NCBI GenBank assembly: GCA_030674875.1
Contig: JASXSU010000001.1
Span: forward strand, 630,001-694,000
Direction of reading: 5' to 3'
DNA from: Candidatus Endonucleibacter sp. (ex Gigantidas childressi)
GTDB lineage: Bacteria; Pseudomonadota; Gammaproteobacteria; Pseudomonadales; Endozoicomonadaceae
DNA length: 64,000 nucleotides
In this document: positions 9,375 to 18,137 of the stretch, in pieces
Numbering within the stretch: position 1 is the stretch's first letter
How the letters are laid out: each line of letters begins with the position of its first letter
Made by a program: the position numbers and the translations under genes
Notes under the pieces: model-generated
Told to the model about the DNA's origin: nothing
Databases searched by the model: none
Seen by the model: only the letters and a program-made list of their open reading frames with translations

Positions 9375-10583
9375 TCAAGATGGAGAGTAAATATCCGACT
9401 CATGCAGGCCAAGCACATACAATATACTATCGAGCCCCATTCTTGAAATTGCATGACTCGCTTGCTCTTTTACCAGTGGTTTAGCGTGAAAAGCAATACC
9501 AAGCCCAGCAATTGAAAGCATAGGCAAATCATTAGCACCATCACCTACCGCTATCACTTGATCAAGACTTAACCCTTCATGAAAAGCAAGTTGCTGCAAT
9601 ATCTGCGCCTTTCGTTCACCATTGATAATTGGCTCTTTAGCTTGTCCGGTCACTTTTCCCTTGATAATATCCAGTTCGTTGGCGTAAATATAATCAATAC
9701 CTAACTTGTCTTGTAAGTATTTGGCAAAGTACGTAAAGCCACCAGAAATAATTGCTGTTTTACAACCTAGATATTTCAGATTTTCAATCAGCTTTTCTAC
9801 CCCATTCATGAGTGGTAAATTCTGAGAAATATCATACAGGAACGACTCATCAAGTCCTTTCAACATTGCCAATCGCTGCCTGAAACTACCATTGAAATCT
9901 AACTCTCCCCGCATGGTTTTCTCTGTGATTTCCGCTACTTGTCGGCCAACTCTAGCAGCTTCGGCTAAAAGGTCGATAACCTCCGCTTTTATGAGCGTAG
10001 AGTCCATATCAAAAACCACCAACCTGTAATTTTTTCTGTTAGTAGCGTTCATCTGTAGCACTATATCTAGATTCAGCTCATCGGAAAGTACCGAACATTT
10101 TTGTTTTAACTGTGCCAATTGCATCGATTGCCCTGATAAACGTATTTCTAAACAGGCACTACTATCAAAACATTGGTCATCATAACAACTATTGGACAAC
10201 TTTTTGATATTAACAATAGCTAGCCCTATAGAGGAAATAGCAGCAAAAATGCACTGTAGATCGACTGTTTTCAAAGTATCAGACATAAGAGTCAATACTG
10301 AAAAACCAGTTTTCTGGAAAGACAAATTTTCATGCTCCCCAAGAGGACAACAACAACACAAGTAGCCATATTCAGTTATAGAGTTTTTTACTCCCTCAAG
10401 AAAATTCATATCTACAGACTGCTTAGCTCGTCTAGCAACAATAGCAATAGTCATATAACCACTGATTAATGACTGCGTTATATCCAAAACATCCAGGTCA
10501 TAACCAACAAGAATAGATAATAGCGAAGCCATCGTATTATCTTGATATGAACCGACGACACTCAGCAAAGCCGTATTACTCAC
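9375..10583 (-). CDS. serB: Phosphoserine phosphatase SerB
   Basis: A 402-residue protein with an N-terminal regulatory half (two ACT-like domains, about residues 1-170) and a C-terminal HAD phosphatase. The nucleophile and acid/base are Asp192 and Asp194 in FDMDSTLI. Motif II is in AIISGGFTYF and the Mg-binding motif in VGDGANDLPML. It hydrolyses O-phosphoserine in the last step of serine biosynthesis. The length matches the Pseudomonas-type SerB with ACT domains rather than the shorter enterobacterial form. An unusual run of four Cys (YLCCCCPLG) occurs in the ACT region, where conservation is low. The gene is divergent from the ytjB-like gene, an arrangement conserved across gammaproteobacteria. 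Confidence 0.95.
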   Translation of the reverse strand: MSNTALLSVVGSYQDNTMASLLSILVGYDLDVLDITQSLISGYMTIAIVARRAKQSVDMNFLEGVKNSITEYGYLCCCCPLGEHENLSFQKTGFSVLTLMSDTLKTVDLQCIFAAISSIGLAIVNIKKLSNSCYDDQCFDSSACLEIRLSGQSMQLAQLKQKCSVLSDELNLDIVLQMNATNRKNYRLVVFDMDSTLIKAEVIDLLAEAARVGRQVAEITEKTMRGELDFNGSFRQRLAMLKGLDESFLYDISQNLPLMNGVEKLIENLKYLGCKTAIISGGFTYFAKYLQDKLGIDYIYANELDIIKGKVTGQAKEPIINGERKAQILQQLAFHEGLSLDQVIAVGDGANDLPMLSIAGLGIAFHAKPLVKEQASHAISRMGLDSILYVLGLHESDIYSPS

Positions 10584-10657
10584 TGTTTACCACCCTTTTT
10601 AGATTCTGACGTTTTAGATTGATCATACCTCTTTCTCATTCTGCCTTTCTGTATATA

Positions 10658-10768
10658 TACCCGTTACCATTGAAGATGGGGGGCGACAAACGAACGAAAC
10701 CTTAATCACCTAGGAGTAGGTTATTAAGGCAAGCAGTCAACATCCACTCACCTTCAAAGGAACCCAGC
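10658..10768. repeat. Dispersed repeat, family 2 (long form)
   Basis: Begins TACCCGTTACCATTGAAG after TA, continues with GGCGACAAACGAACGAAACC and a CCTAGGAGTAGG-like centre, and ends near CACCTTCAAAGG. It lies between the divergent serB and ytjB-like genes, so it may affect their promoters. The remaining 10769-11186 shows no gene. Confidence 0.65.
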
Positions 10769-11246
10769 ATAGAAAGTAACTGAAGAGGCAAGTAGTCGGC
10801 AAGAACACCTTAAATCTTCAAGCATGAGAATACACTCACTAACTTTTATATAATTATAATTAAAAGTGTGTACCACCTACAAACAAGCTAAACTCAACGG
10901 GCCTACACATAGTTGGCTGAAGTGATAACCATCAACAATCTACCTCAAAGTGAGCTGATGTATTAGTGGATGCGTAACTTGAGTTAAAATAGCTACTGAA
11001 AATGCTCAATGAAATAATATTCAGTAGTTAATGAACAATAACTCCATGCTTGGTAGTATCCATGAAAATAAGATAGCTACTGAATAGCAAAAGTATTGTT
11101 ATAACTGATAAAAGAGTATAATGACAGATTGGTCTCTTTGTGGAATCTATCAACTAGAGAGCAGCGGAGCATCGTGACACTGCCTATTGATGAAATTTAC
11201 GCTGCACCTTAATGAGCACCCCAAATTAGATAGAGGAGAAAATATT

Positions 11247-12527
11247 TTGACTGTGCCGAAAAAAAACGGCAAAATAGCCCGAAAAATATTTAGCCTATCC
11301 CTGAAGACGCAGCTCATGCTCATCTATGGCCTGTTTATGGGGGTTCTGACTGTTTTCAGCAGCCTACTTATCCACTCTGAAATTGAATACGCCAATCAAC
11401 ATCAAGCGGATACGATGGGTCGTTTAATTAGCGGTCAAACAGCCAGTGCTGCAGCCAATATGCTAATAACTGGTGATCGACTCAGTCTCAGTGCCTTACT
11501 GAATCGACTGGTTCAAACCCCTTATATATCAGAAGCATCCATTTACAGTATTGATAACCTAAGAATGGGGCGTGCTGTAAGTAACAGTGATAATATCGAT
11601 GATGGAGATGGGCCTGTATATTCAGCACCAATCAACTATCAGGATGTTATTGCAGGGTATGTTCGCCTTTCTCTTGATCAGAAACTACTAACTCAAAAAC
11701 CTAAAGAAGCCATTCAGATTATTATTACTGTTAGTAGCATATTACTTATCCTCGGCATGGTGTTTCTATTTTTTTACAGTGATAATCTGGTGCGTAAGCT
11801 TGCTCTTATTGAAAGGCAGCTACATTCTGTATTACCACTGCAACCATCTGCCCCTGAAGACGCAGGGGAAATAGATCGTATTGCTACTTTGGTTGAACAG
11901 CAACTAACAGAAACACGTCGCCTTTCTAATAACGAGAACGTTATCCATCCTGACGATACAATGACTGCTATTATCAGTATCAATGCAAAAAATATTTCCA
12001 GATTTCAACAGCTGCTAGCGCCTCAGGATTTAATGAATATAGTCCGGTTACAAATAGAGATCGCCGTAGAAGCCGCCAGCCTTTATGAGGGTTCTTTAAG
12101 TTATTCTCCAGAAGGAAATATTTACATCCGGTTTTCCAGCACAGAAAGTGAAAGCTTTGCCATGGATGCTCTTTGTTGTGGCTTGCTGATAGACATGCTT
12201 TCTCAAAGAATAGGTGAGCAAAGTATTGCCGCAATAAAGCTAGGAATAGGACTTTGCCTAAGTGATAAAATACCAGAATTTCCGAAAGAACAACATCCAG
12301 CTCTTTGTGATACCGCCGCAAGTCAGGCGCTAATACTTGCAAGCTTGCTAGAATCTGGCGGCCTTCACATGTTGCGAACACAGCTGAGCTGGCTTCCCGC
12401 AGACATCACAGAGATACAAGTATCTGAACACAGTGATGAAATTGTATTCATTAGTGCTATTCCAGAGAGCGAGGCTGCAGAACTCGAAAGGCAGGCTGAC
12501 GCACTTGAAGAAAGTTTAATGGGGTAA
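11247..12527 (+). CDS. YtjB/AhpA-type membrane protein with a C-terminal cyclase-like extension
   Basis: The open frame reaches back to 11187, but a strong GAGGAG site sits eight bases before the TTG at 11247, which would give MTVPKKNGKIARKI; the ATG at 11190 has no such site. There are two hydrophobic spans: one after the basic N-terminus (QLMLIYGLFMGVLTVFSSLLI) and one near residue 160 (IIITVSSILLILGMVFLFFY). They bracket a periplasmic domain of about 120 residues. YtjB (Smp) proteins have this topology and are encoded divergently from serB, as here. The cytoplasmic C-terminus adds about 200 residues (MTAIISINAKNISRF and on) that resemble a degenerate nucleotide-cyclase fold; catalytic residues are not evident. 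Role in cell surface or virulence regulation is known only loosely for the family. Confidence 0.75.
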   Translation: MTVPKKNGKIARKIFSLSLKTQLMLIYGLFMGVLTVFSSLLIHSEIEYANQHQADTMGRLISGQTASAAANMLITGDRLSLSALLNRLVQTPYISEASIYSIDNLRMGRAVSNSDNIDDGDGPVYSAPINYQDVIAGYVRLSLDQKLLTQKPKEAIQIIITVSSILLILGMVFLFFYSDNLVRKLALIERQLHSVLPLQPSAPEDAGEIDRIATLVEQQLTETRRLSNNENVIHPDDTMTAIISINAKNISRFQQLLAPQDLMNIVRLQIEIAVEAASLYEGSLSYSPEGNIYIRFSSTESESFAMDALCCGLLIDMLSQRIGEQSIAAIKLGIGLCLSDKIPEFPKEQHPALCDTAASQALILASLLESGGLHMLRTQLSWLPADITEIQVSEHSDEIVFISAIPESEAAELERQADALEESLMG

Positions 12528-12559
12528 TATGGCTGTAATAAAATATACCTAATGTGTGA

Positions 12560-13140
12560 CTTCCTTATTGCCGCCCCAATTTTTGTGTTTCAGACTGCGA
12601 GTAATGTCAAAGCATTTTGCGCCTAGTTTCGCCATCTATCGGATTCCTAAACTCTAGATTGAGCGTAAACAACCCTTTTATACTTCTATACAACTGTAAA
12701 TCTTGGGCTGTTATGATCTGAGTTGGACGAGCCTTCCATGCATAGAAGGACGATTTACTGCTTCTAATCACTCGACAAAAAAGCGTTATAATCTGGATGT
12801 GAGCGTGTTTTTTTGATGAAGCAGCATGTCACTTCACTTCTTTCGGAAAGAAGGCACTGACTTTTTTTACAATATCTTTATCCATGCGCAACTGTTTATT
12901 TTCTCTGCACAGACGCTGAAGATCAATACGCTAATCTCCAGCCCCCCCTATACCTGCCGACAACTGCTCTTGCTGATCTTTCCAGCGATAGAGTAATATT
13001 AGTCACAATACCCAGTGATTTAGCCACATCAGCTACCGAGTATCCTTGATTTAGAACTCAGGCCATTGCAACTTCTTTAAACTCTTTTGGATATTGTTTG
13101 TAGCTACGTTTCTGCCTCATAATAACACTCAATAATTAAC
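12560..13140 (-). mobile_element. IS3-family relic (orfA and part of orfB)
   Basis: Read on the minus strand, 13125 downwards gives MRQKRSYKQYPKEFKE and then QGYSVADVAKSLGI, the helix-turn-helix start of IS3-family OrfA, interrupted by stops. Further on, SSKSSFYAWKARPTQ and TRRKML match the start of OrfB. Multiple stops and shifts make it non-functional. Confidence 0.75.
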
Positions 13141-13179
13141 TAGTACTGTCTCTTACCAACGTATATGGCTCATTCAACC

Positions 13180-14155
13180 AGAGCAGCAATTTTCCAACTA
13201 TGCAGAAGCGCTAACCTCAACAAAACAGTAACGTGGCATAGCAAAAAGAAAGTATCTAAAGTACCCCCTGCGCCAACATAGTTATCGCCTCTTCTGATTT
13301 CTCCAACTTAAACAAGTGGTGGGGCAGAGAGAGATAAATGCCACTATATTCAGAAGAGTTCAAAGAGCCCATAATCCTAAGAATGATGCCACACAATAAT
13401 GTGTCAGTCGGTCAATTGGCGCGTACTACTAGTGTATAGGGGTAACGCTGTACATTTAGTGAAAGGCATTACCACGCTTCTCACCTTGCAGCACCATGGT
13501 ATAGTTAGCTCATTTAATAGCCCAAGAGTTAGTAATGATAATCATTATTCTGAGGCTCTTTTCTGAACCATTAAGTACCGTCCTGGCTACCCACGCAAAC
13601 CATTTGCAAATGCTGAAGCAACACGAAACTGGGTATATGCTTTGTCCGGTAGTACAACGAAACACACAAGTACAGTGGACTGTAACTTCTGACGCGGGGT
13701 CAACGGCATCGTGGTGCGCCTGTCATAAATAACAACCAAGCAGGCAAAACACCGAACACCACTATACATTGCAGCCCATCAAGCGCTCGGTGGACTTTTG
13801 GTCGTCGTAGCCACTGAGCAGCAATCAGGCAGTATAATCAATGACCATGGTAAACTCTGGGGTATTGACCCCCTGCTTGGCAATCTTAAAAGTAGAAGCT
13901 TTAATTTAGACTCTACACATATAACGAACATTGACTAAATGGATAAACTGATGGACTGCTGACGATTGCTGTTGTGTGGCACCTGCTCGCTGGGCATTGG
14001 TGTTATGGGGATGAAAATAAATTATCACTAACCGTGCAGCCAAAAGCCTGTTTCACTTAGGATCAGATAGACTTCTACGGGTACTCACAAACAACTGTGT
14101 AAAAAACGATCAAACTACTCTCTTATCCCTATTCAATGTTTTGTCCCGTACATAG
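13180..14155 (+). mobile_element. IS4-family relic, copy C, interrupted by an IS3 relic
   Basis: Segments 13180-13265 and 13755-14155 match consecutive parts of the IS4 elements at 24553 and 34762 and end in the same terminus, TTTTGTCCCGTACATAG (ending at 14155). The coding frame is heavily broken. The intervening 490 bases belong to another element. Confidence 0.75.
13320..13740 (+). mobile_element. Second IS3-family relic nested in the IS4 relic
   Basis: At 13339 the frame MPLYSEEFKEPIILRMM, followed by NNVSVGQLARTTSV, is the start of an IS3-family OrfA different from the one at 13125. At about 13578 the sequence RPGYPRKPFANAEATRNW is the typical C-terminal end of OrfB. The centre of the element is deleted. 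Confidence 0.7.
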
Positions 14156-14263
14156 GGAAATAGATATAGATCTAGAAAAGCGCAAAATAATCACAACAGA
14201 ACGAATTATTTGAAAATCACACTGAGACTTATAAAATTACTTGCAGCGTGATTAAATTGCACG

Positions 14264-14761
14264 CAGATTCAAATTCCAAGTCACCACAGCCTAAGCTGCT
14301 AACTCAGCCCTGTGCTCACCCATTATCAGAGCGGGTGTTTTGAAATTAAAATCTTTTCTTGGCCGAGAATTAAGCCGCATCAATGCTCGCTTCACCTCTA
14401 TGTGACCGACCTTCTTGAAGTCTGTATTCTTTGGAAAATATTGTCGTAGCAAGCCATTGGTGTTCTCATTTATACCCAAAGGATTTCAAGCTGCTACTAT
14501 CTGTTCGGCCTTGTGCTTGCGCCAGTATTCCTTGCCAACTCACGGCTCACCGTGGACTGGCTGGCGCCAATGATCTCCGCTATCTCCATTTGGCTGCAAC
14601 CGCTTTTCTTTAGTGCGGAAATCTGGCATCGTTGTTCGTAAGCCAGTTGTTGGTAAATTATCGTCATCACTTCATCTCTTGCCGGAGAAAATGGTAGGAG
14701 CTTACCTTCAGCTGGGCCTTTCTTCTAGCTAGTCAAGTGATGCTCTTCAGATTTGAATCCG
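14264..14761 (-). mobile_element. IS30-family relic, copy 1, internally deleted
   Basis: On the minus strand the transposase begins MTIIYQQLAYEQRCQISALKKSG, with the helix-turn-helix IAEIIGASQSTVSREL. It then jumps through a MITE fragment to the C-terminal segment NENTNGLLRQYFPKNTDF at 14479-14291. The ends are imperfect inverted repeats starting GATTCAAAT. The catalytic core is missing. Confidence 0.85.
14473..14499 (-). repeat. Truncated family 1 MITE inside IS30 copy 1
   Basis: Only one terminus remains (TACCCAAAGGATTTCAAG), joined to IS30 sequence at a deletion. The intact junction with the IS30 sequence is the same as in the copies at 17513 and 51723. Confidence 0.75.
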
Positions 14762-14789
14762 TCGCAATTATTACTTGAGAGCGTGATAG

Positions 14790-16029
14790 CTAAAAATAGA
14801 TGGTCTTTATAACCCATATCATTCCAGAAATTGGTAAGGAAAACGCCACTAAGAACGTACCCATCTTTAATAACTTTTGAGAAATAGGCTTATTTAAATT
14901 TTGTATCTCTGCAGGAGTATCTGCAGGAGTATCTGCAGGAGTATCTGCAAGAGTCTCTGCAGGAGCCTCTGCTGCAGGAAGGCTTTAAAACTTCTGACTC
15001 TTGCAAAGCTTCGTCTTGCCTTCTACAGACTCCTTCTTCCTGTGTTACTTTTTTCCAATGGCCAAAATAAGCGCTAGGCGCATCTTCGCAAATATACTGA
15101 TAGCTATCAACACGCATATTATGCTGTGTGTTTTGTATTTCAGCTTCCTCATCAGCCCTCTTAGTCCCATCATTACCCCACATGATGTGCATCTCCCGCA
15201 TGCCAGCACTAATGACTGAGAAAACCTTGCGATCACTTGCTTGATTAAAATTATTTCCATCTCCATTATCTTCTTTTCTCTCATTTCTTTCTACTATAAT
15301 GCTTTTATACAGTAATCTCAGGTAATCTCGAGCATTGGTTAAGGAGCGACTCTCTCTTTTATTTTCTGCAAAGAGAGCGTCTAGACCCTCAGAAGCTTCA
15401 TTACTGACAACGAGACCACCCTTGTTTTCTTCAATTTTAGCACGCAGAAGTAATATTCCTGTTATTCCAAGCATTATGCGCGTGCGTGCTTTTTGGTCAA
15501 CATTTCTACTCCCACCGTTTGCATGCTCAACGTATGAAGTGTAATAGATATTAGCCAATTCATAAATACTGTGTGTAAGTATAAGATGACTATCATCTTC
15601 ACTATGAAAAGCCCCGATCGCATGACGTAGCATAACACTAATGTAAGTAGCTTCAACAAAAGATGGCAATACCTTTAGCTTCAACACACGAGTTTTTGGG
15701 GATAGCTCATAAGCAGAGTCGATATTTAGATATTCATATATATAGGGAATGAATTTAATAAGAAAAGTATCATGTATCAAAAGTTGTTCACCCCCTAAGG
15801 TACTGCTGACCCTAGCGTAATCATTGATAATACAGGGTAAAGTATCAGAAAACGATATTTTTTTAGTTCCCGATTTTTTGTCGAGTTGCACTACATCATT
15901 CACTTCTATCTGTGGTTTTTTTTTAGTCGCATAAGAGCTAGAAGCCCATATGACTGTATATAAGGCCAAAATGAATACAGATATCAAATGATACCTTCCA
16001 TATGACATAATATTTTTAAACATAAGCAT
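14790..16029 (-). pseudogene. Secreted single-span protein with a PADT repeat stalk, frameshifted
   Basis: The ORF starting at 16029 encodes 379 residues and stops at 14890 after four odd SCRY-type repeats. A signal peptide is visible (VFILALYTVIWASSSYA). If one T is removed in the CCTTCC run near 14979, the frame instead reads PAAEAPAETLADTPADT, three PADT units, and then a hydrophobic span of about 24 residues starting KMGTFLVAFSLPISG, ending at a TAG at 14790. That restores the layout signal, ectodomain, Pro/Ala/Thr stalk and membrane anchor seen in the giant protein at 30287 and in the paralogues at 306 and 2454. The Arg/Cys-rich end is therefore most likely an out-of-frame artefact. Function unknown. 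Whether the frameshift is fixed or variable cannot be told from one sequence. Confidence 0.7.
14909..14968 (-). repeat. 12-bp tandem repeat encoding the stalk
   Basis: Five units of CTGCAGGAGTAT (plus strand), the first three perfect and the last two with one or more changes. In the restored frame of the minus-strand gene they encode PADT units. Confidence 0.9.
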
Positions 16030-16403
16030 TTTCTAACATCTCCCAATCGTAGAAACAAATAATAAAGGAATGCAGCAAGCAAATACACGACACAACATGA
16101 CAGCAGTTCCCACTATTTTATACGTCACTGCACTACTTACTTACCCACCTACCTACACCAACATAGATAGCAACTTGTTTAATTCACACATATAAAATAA
16201 ATTTAAAATCATACGAAACAAAAAAAACAATCATATCCATAGGCACTATATATCAAAGGTTTAGGGAAGAACAAGAATTACCCCATTCTGGACTGATATA
16301 TCTCTCCCAAGTAAACTATTAGGGCTTAGCCCAACTGCCTCTTAATCACTCCTTCAATGGCAAAGGGTAATACAACCTATCTATGCTAATCTTTATTTTC
16401 TGG
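16030..16403. other. Intergenic region upstream of the stalk protein
   Basis: No gene seen. AT-rich, with a low-complexity ACTTACTTACCCACCTACCTAC-like tract near 16135. Confidence 0.35.
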
Positions 16404-17263
16404 CGGATTCAAATCTGAAGTGCATCACTTGACTAGGTAGAAGAAAGGGCCAACTGACGGTGAGCTCCTACCCTTTTCTCCGGCAAGAGATGAAGTGATT
16501 ACGATAACTTACCAACAACTGGCTTACGAACAACGATGCCAGATTTCCGCACTAAAGAAAAGCTGTTGCAGCCAAAGGGAGGTAGCGGAGATCATTGGCA
16601 CCAGCCAGCCGTGAGTTGGCAAGGAATACTGGCGAACGTGGATATAGGCATAGGTAAGCACAAGGCAGAACAGATAGCCGGCGTACAGAGTCGGCTCGGG
16701 CGAGTAGAATAACGCCAAAAATGATCGCGGTGATTGAATCAAAGCTGCGTGTAGAGTGGAGCCCATAGCAGATTCCCGGTTGGTTGTTGAATGATCAGGA
16801 ACGATTTCTTAGCTATGAAAGCATCTACCTACATATTTGGGCGAATAAGCAGGCTGGCGGCGATCTTTACATGCATCTTCGTCGCCAGTGCAAGAAGTAT
16901 GACAAGCGACGAAACGGCAAGTCAACGCGCGGTCAGATAAAGAACCGCGTCAGCATAGATGATCTCCCAAAGATCGTTGACGATAAATCGCGCATCGGAG
17001 ACTGGGAGATTGATACCGTCATTGGCAAGAGGCATAGCTGGGCTTTGGTAACTATCGTCGAGCTGGTCACGAAGTACACAGTCTCACAAAAACGCAGCAA
17101 ATGTGACCAAGACTACGATCAGCTTGCTTAACCCATTTAAGGATATTGTTCACACCATTACGGCTGATAACGGGAAAGAGTTTTCGTACCATGAGAAAAT
17201 CAGCAAAGCATTATCGGCGGAGGTTTACTTTGCGCACCCTACAGCTCTTGGGAGCGAGGGTTA

Positions 17264-17387
17264 TAGCCGTCACCTTTCAATCTGCTATGTTGCTGGCTCC
17301 GCTCGCTCACCTCTATCACCTACTACTCGTAGGCTCATGGAGCTTCGCTTACTTTCCGCCTAGTAGCAATTTGAAATGCTTTGGGTA
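17264..17387 (+). repeat. 124-bp MITE, family 1 (first of a tandem pair)
   Basis: Starts TAGCCGTCACCTTTCAATC after TA (17262-17263) and ends TTTGGGTA before TA (17388-17389). Removing both MITEs and one TA restores the IS30 frame as SWERG-L-NENTNG, which shows TA duplication on insertion. Confidence 0.88.
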
Positions 17388-17389
17388 TA

Positions 17390-17513
17390 TACCAGTCGCC
17401 TTTCAATCTGCTACGTTGCTGGCTCCGCTCGCTCACCTCTATCACCTACTACTCGTAGGCTCATGGGGCTTCGCTTACTTGCCGCCTAGTAGCAACTTGA
17501 AATCCTTTGGGTA
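17390..17513 (+). repeat. 124-bp MITE, family 1 (second of a tandem pair)
   Basis: Same length and ends as the preceding copy. It shares the TA at 17388-17389 and is followed by TA at 17514-17515. Confidence 0.88.
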
Positions 17514-17723
17514 TAAATGAGAACACCAATGGCATGCTACGACAATATTTTCCAAAGAATACAGACTTCAAGAAGGTCGGTCAGATAGAGGTGAAGCGAG
17601 CATTGATGCGGCTTAATTCTCGGCCAAGAAAAGATTTGAATTTCAAAACACCCACCCTGATAATGGGTGAACACAGGTCTGCTTTAGCAGCTTAAGCTGT
17701 GATGCACTTGGAACTTGAATCCG

Positions 17724-18137
17724 CGTATTAATGAGATACCAGCAAGACTGGATAATCAGTTAAAGCCCATTCTTCCCAAACCTAGAGGAAGCCTCCAAGT
17801 CACCATTAACAATCATTTCTGCCACTAGCTTGAAAAAGAAAAGCAATACCGTAAACACGACGTTAGTAACCTGATGAGTCTTTGAAATGATGAAAAAGAT
17901 CGAACCTTGCGCAAACATACTCTTACGCATACCCATGTCCACACCCGTAAGAACATCGCTTATCTTTCTAAATACTAAAATAGTATATCTAGGTGTAAGT
18001 TGACTGTAATCGAGAAAAGCCCCATGTGTCTAACGTAGTAGGTGACTTTGATGCTTGAGAGCAGTCAATCATCTTACTTCTTCACTGGGAACAAGTATAT
18101 ACACACTAAATGAAAGTACCTTCAGGAGAGTAATCCT
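17724..18137. other. Intergenic region upstream of the acyl-CoA dehydrogenase
   Basis: No gene recognised. A weak trace of repeat family 2 (AGCAGTCAATCATC with TCTTCACTGGG) lies near 18060-18095. A ribosome binding site AGGAGAG at 18123-18129 serves the next gene. Confidence 0.4.

Larger units (their letters stand above)
16404..17723 (+). mobile_element. IS30-family element, copy 2, broken and carrying two MITEs
   Basis: The most complete IS30 copy. Its ends are imperfect inverted repeats: CGGATTCAAATCTGAAGTGC at 16404 and the complement of CGGATTCAAGTTCCAAGTGC ending at 17723. Transposase pieces occur in several frames: MTITYQQLAYEQRCQISALKK near 16500, MLNDQERFLSYESIYLHIW at 16784, the DDE-region pieces IGDWEIDTVIGK and TADNGKEFSYHE, and NENTNGMLRQYFPKNTDF at 17517. 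Frameshifts and stops occur early and after SKCDQ. Two 124-bp MITEs lie between the FAHP-YSSWERG and NENTNG segments. Confidence 0.88.

Noticed and set aside
14890-14985. A Cys/Arg-repeat (SCRY) tail as a novel repeat protein motif
   Set aside because: It is the out-of-frame reading of the 12-bp array; the neighbouring frame gives a stalk plus membrane span, which fits the other loci.
15001-15659. Several short ORFs in other frames of the stalk-protein gene
   Set aside because: They lie inside the coding frame of the minus-strand gene and have no features of their own.
17103-17520. ORFs of 86 and 124 codons in IS30 copy 2
   Set aside because: Most of their length reads through the two MITEs; they are fusions of transposase fragments with repeat sequence.
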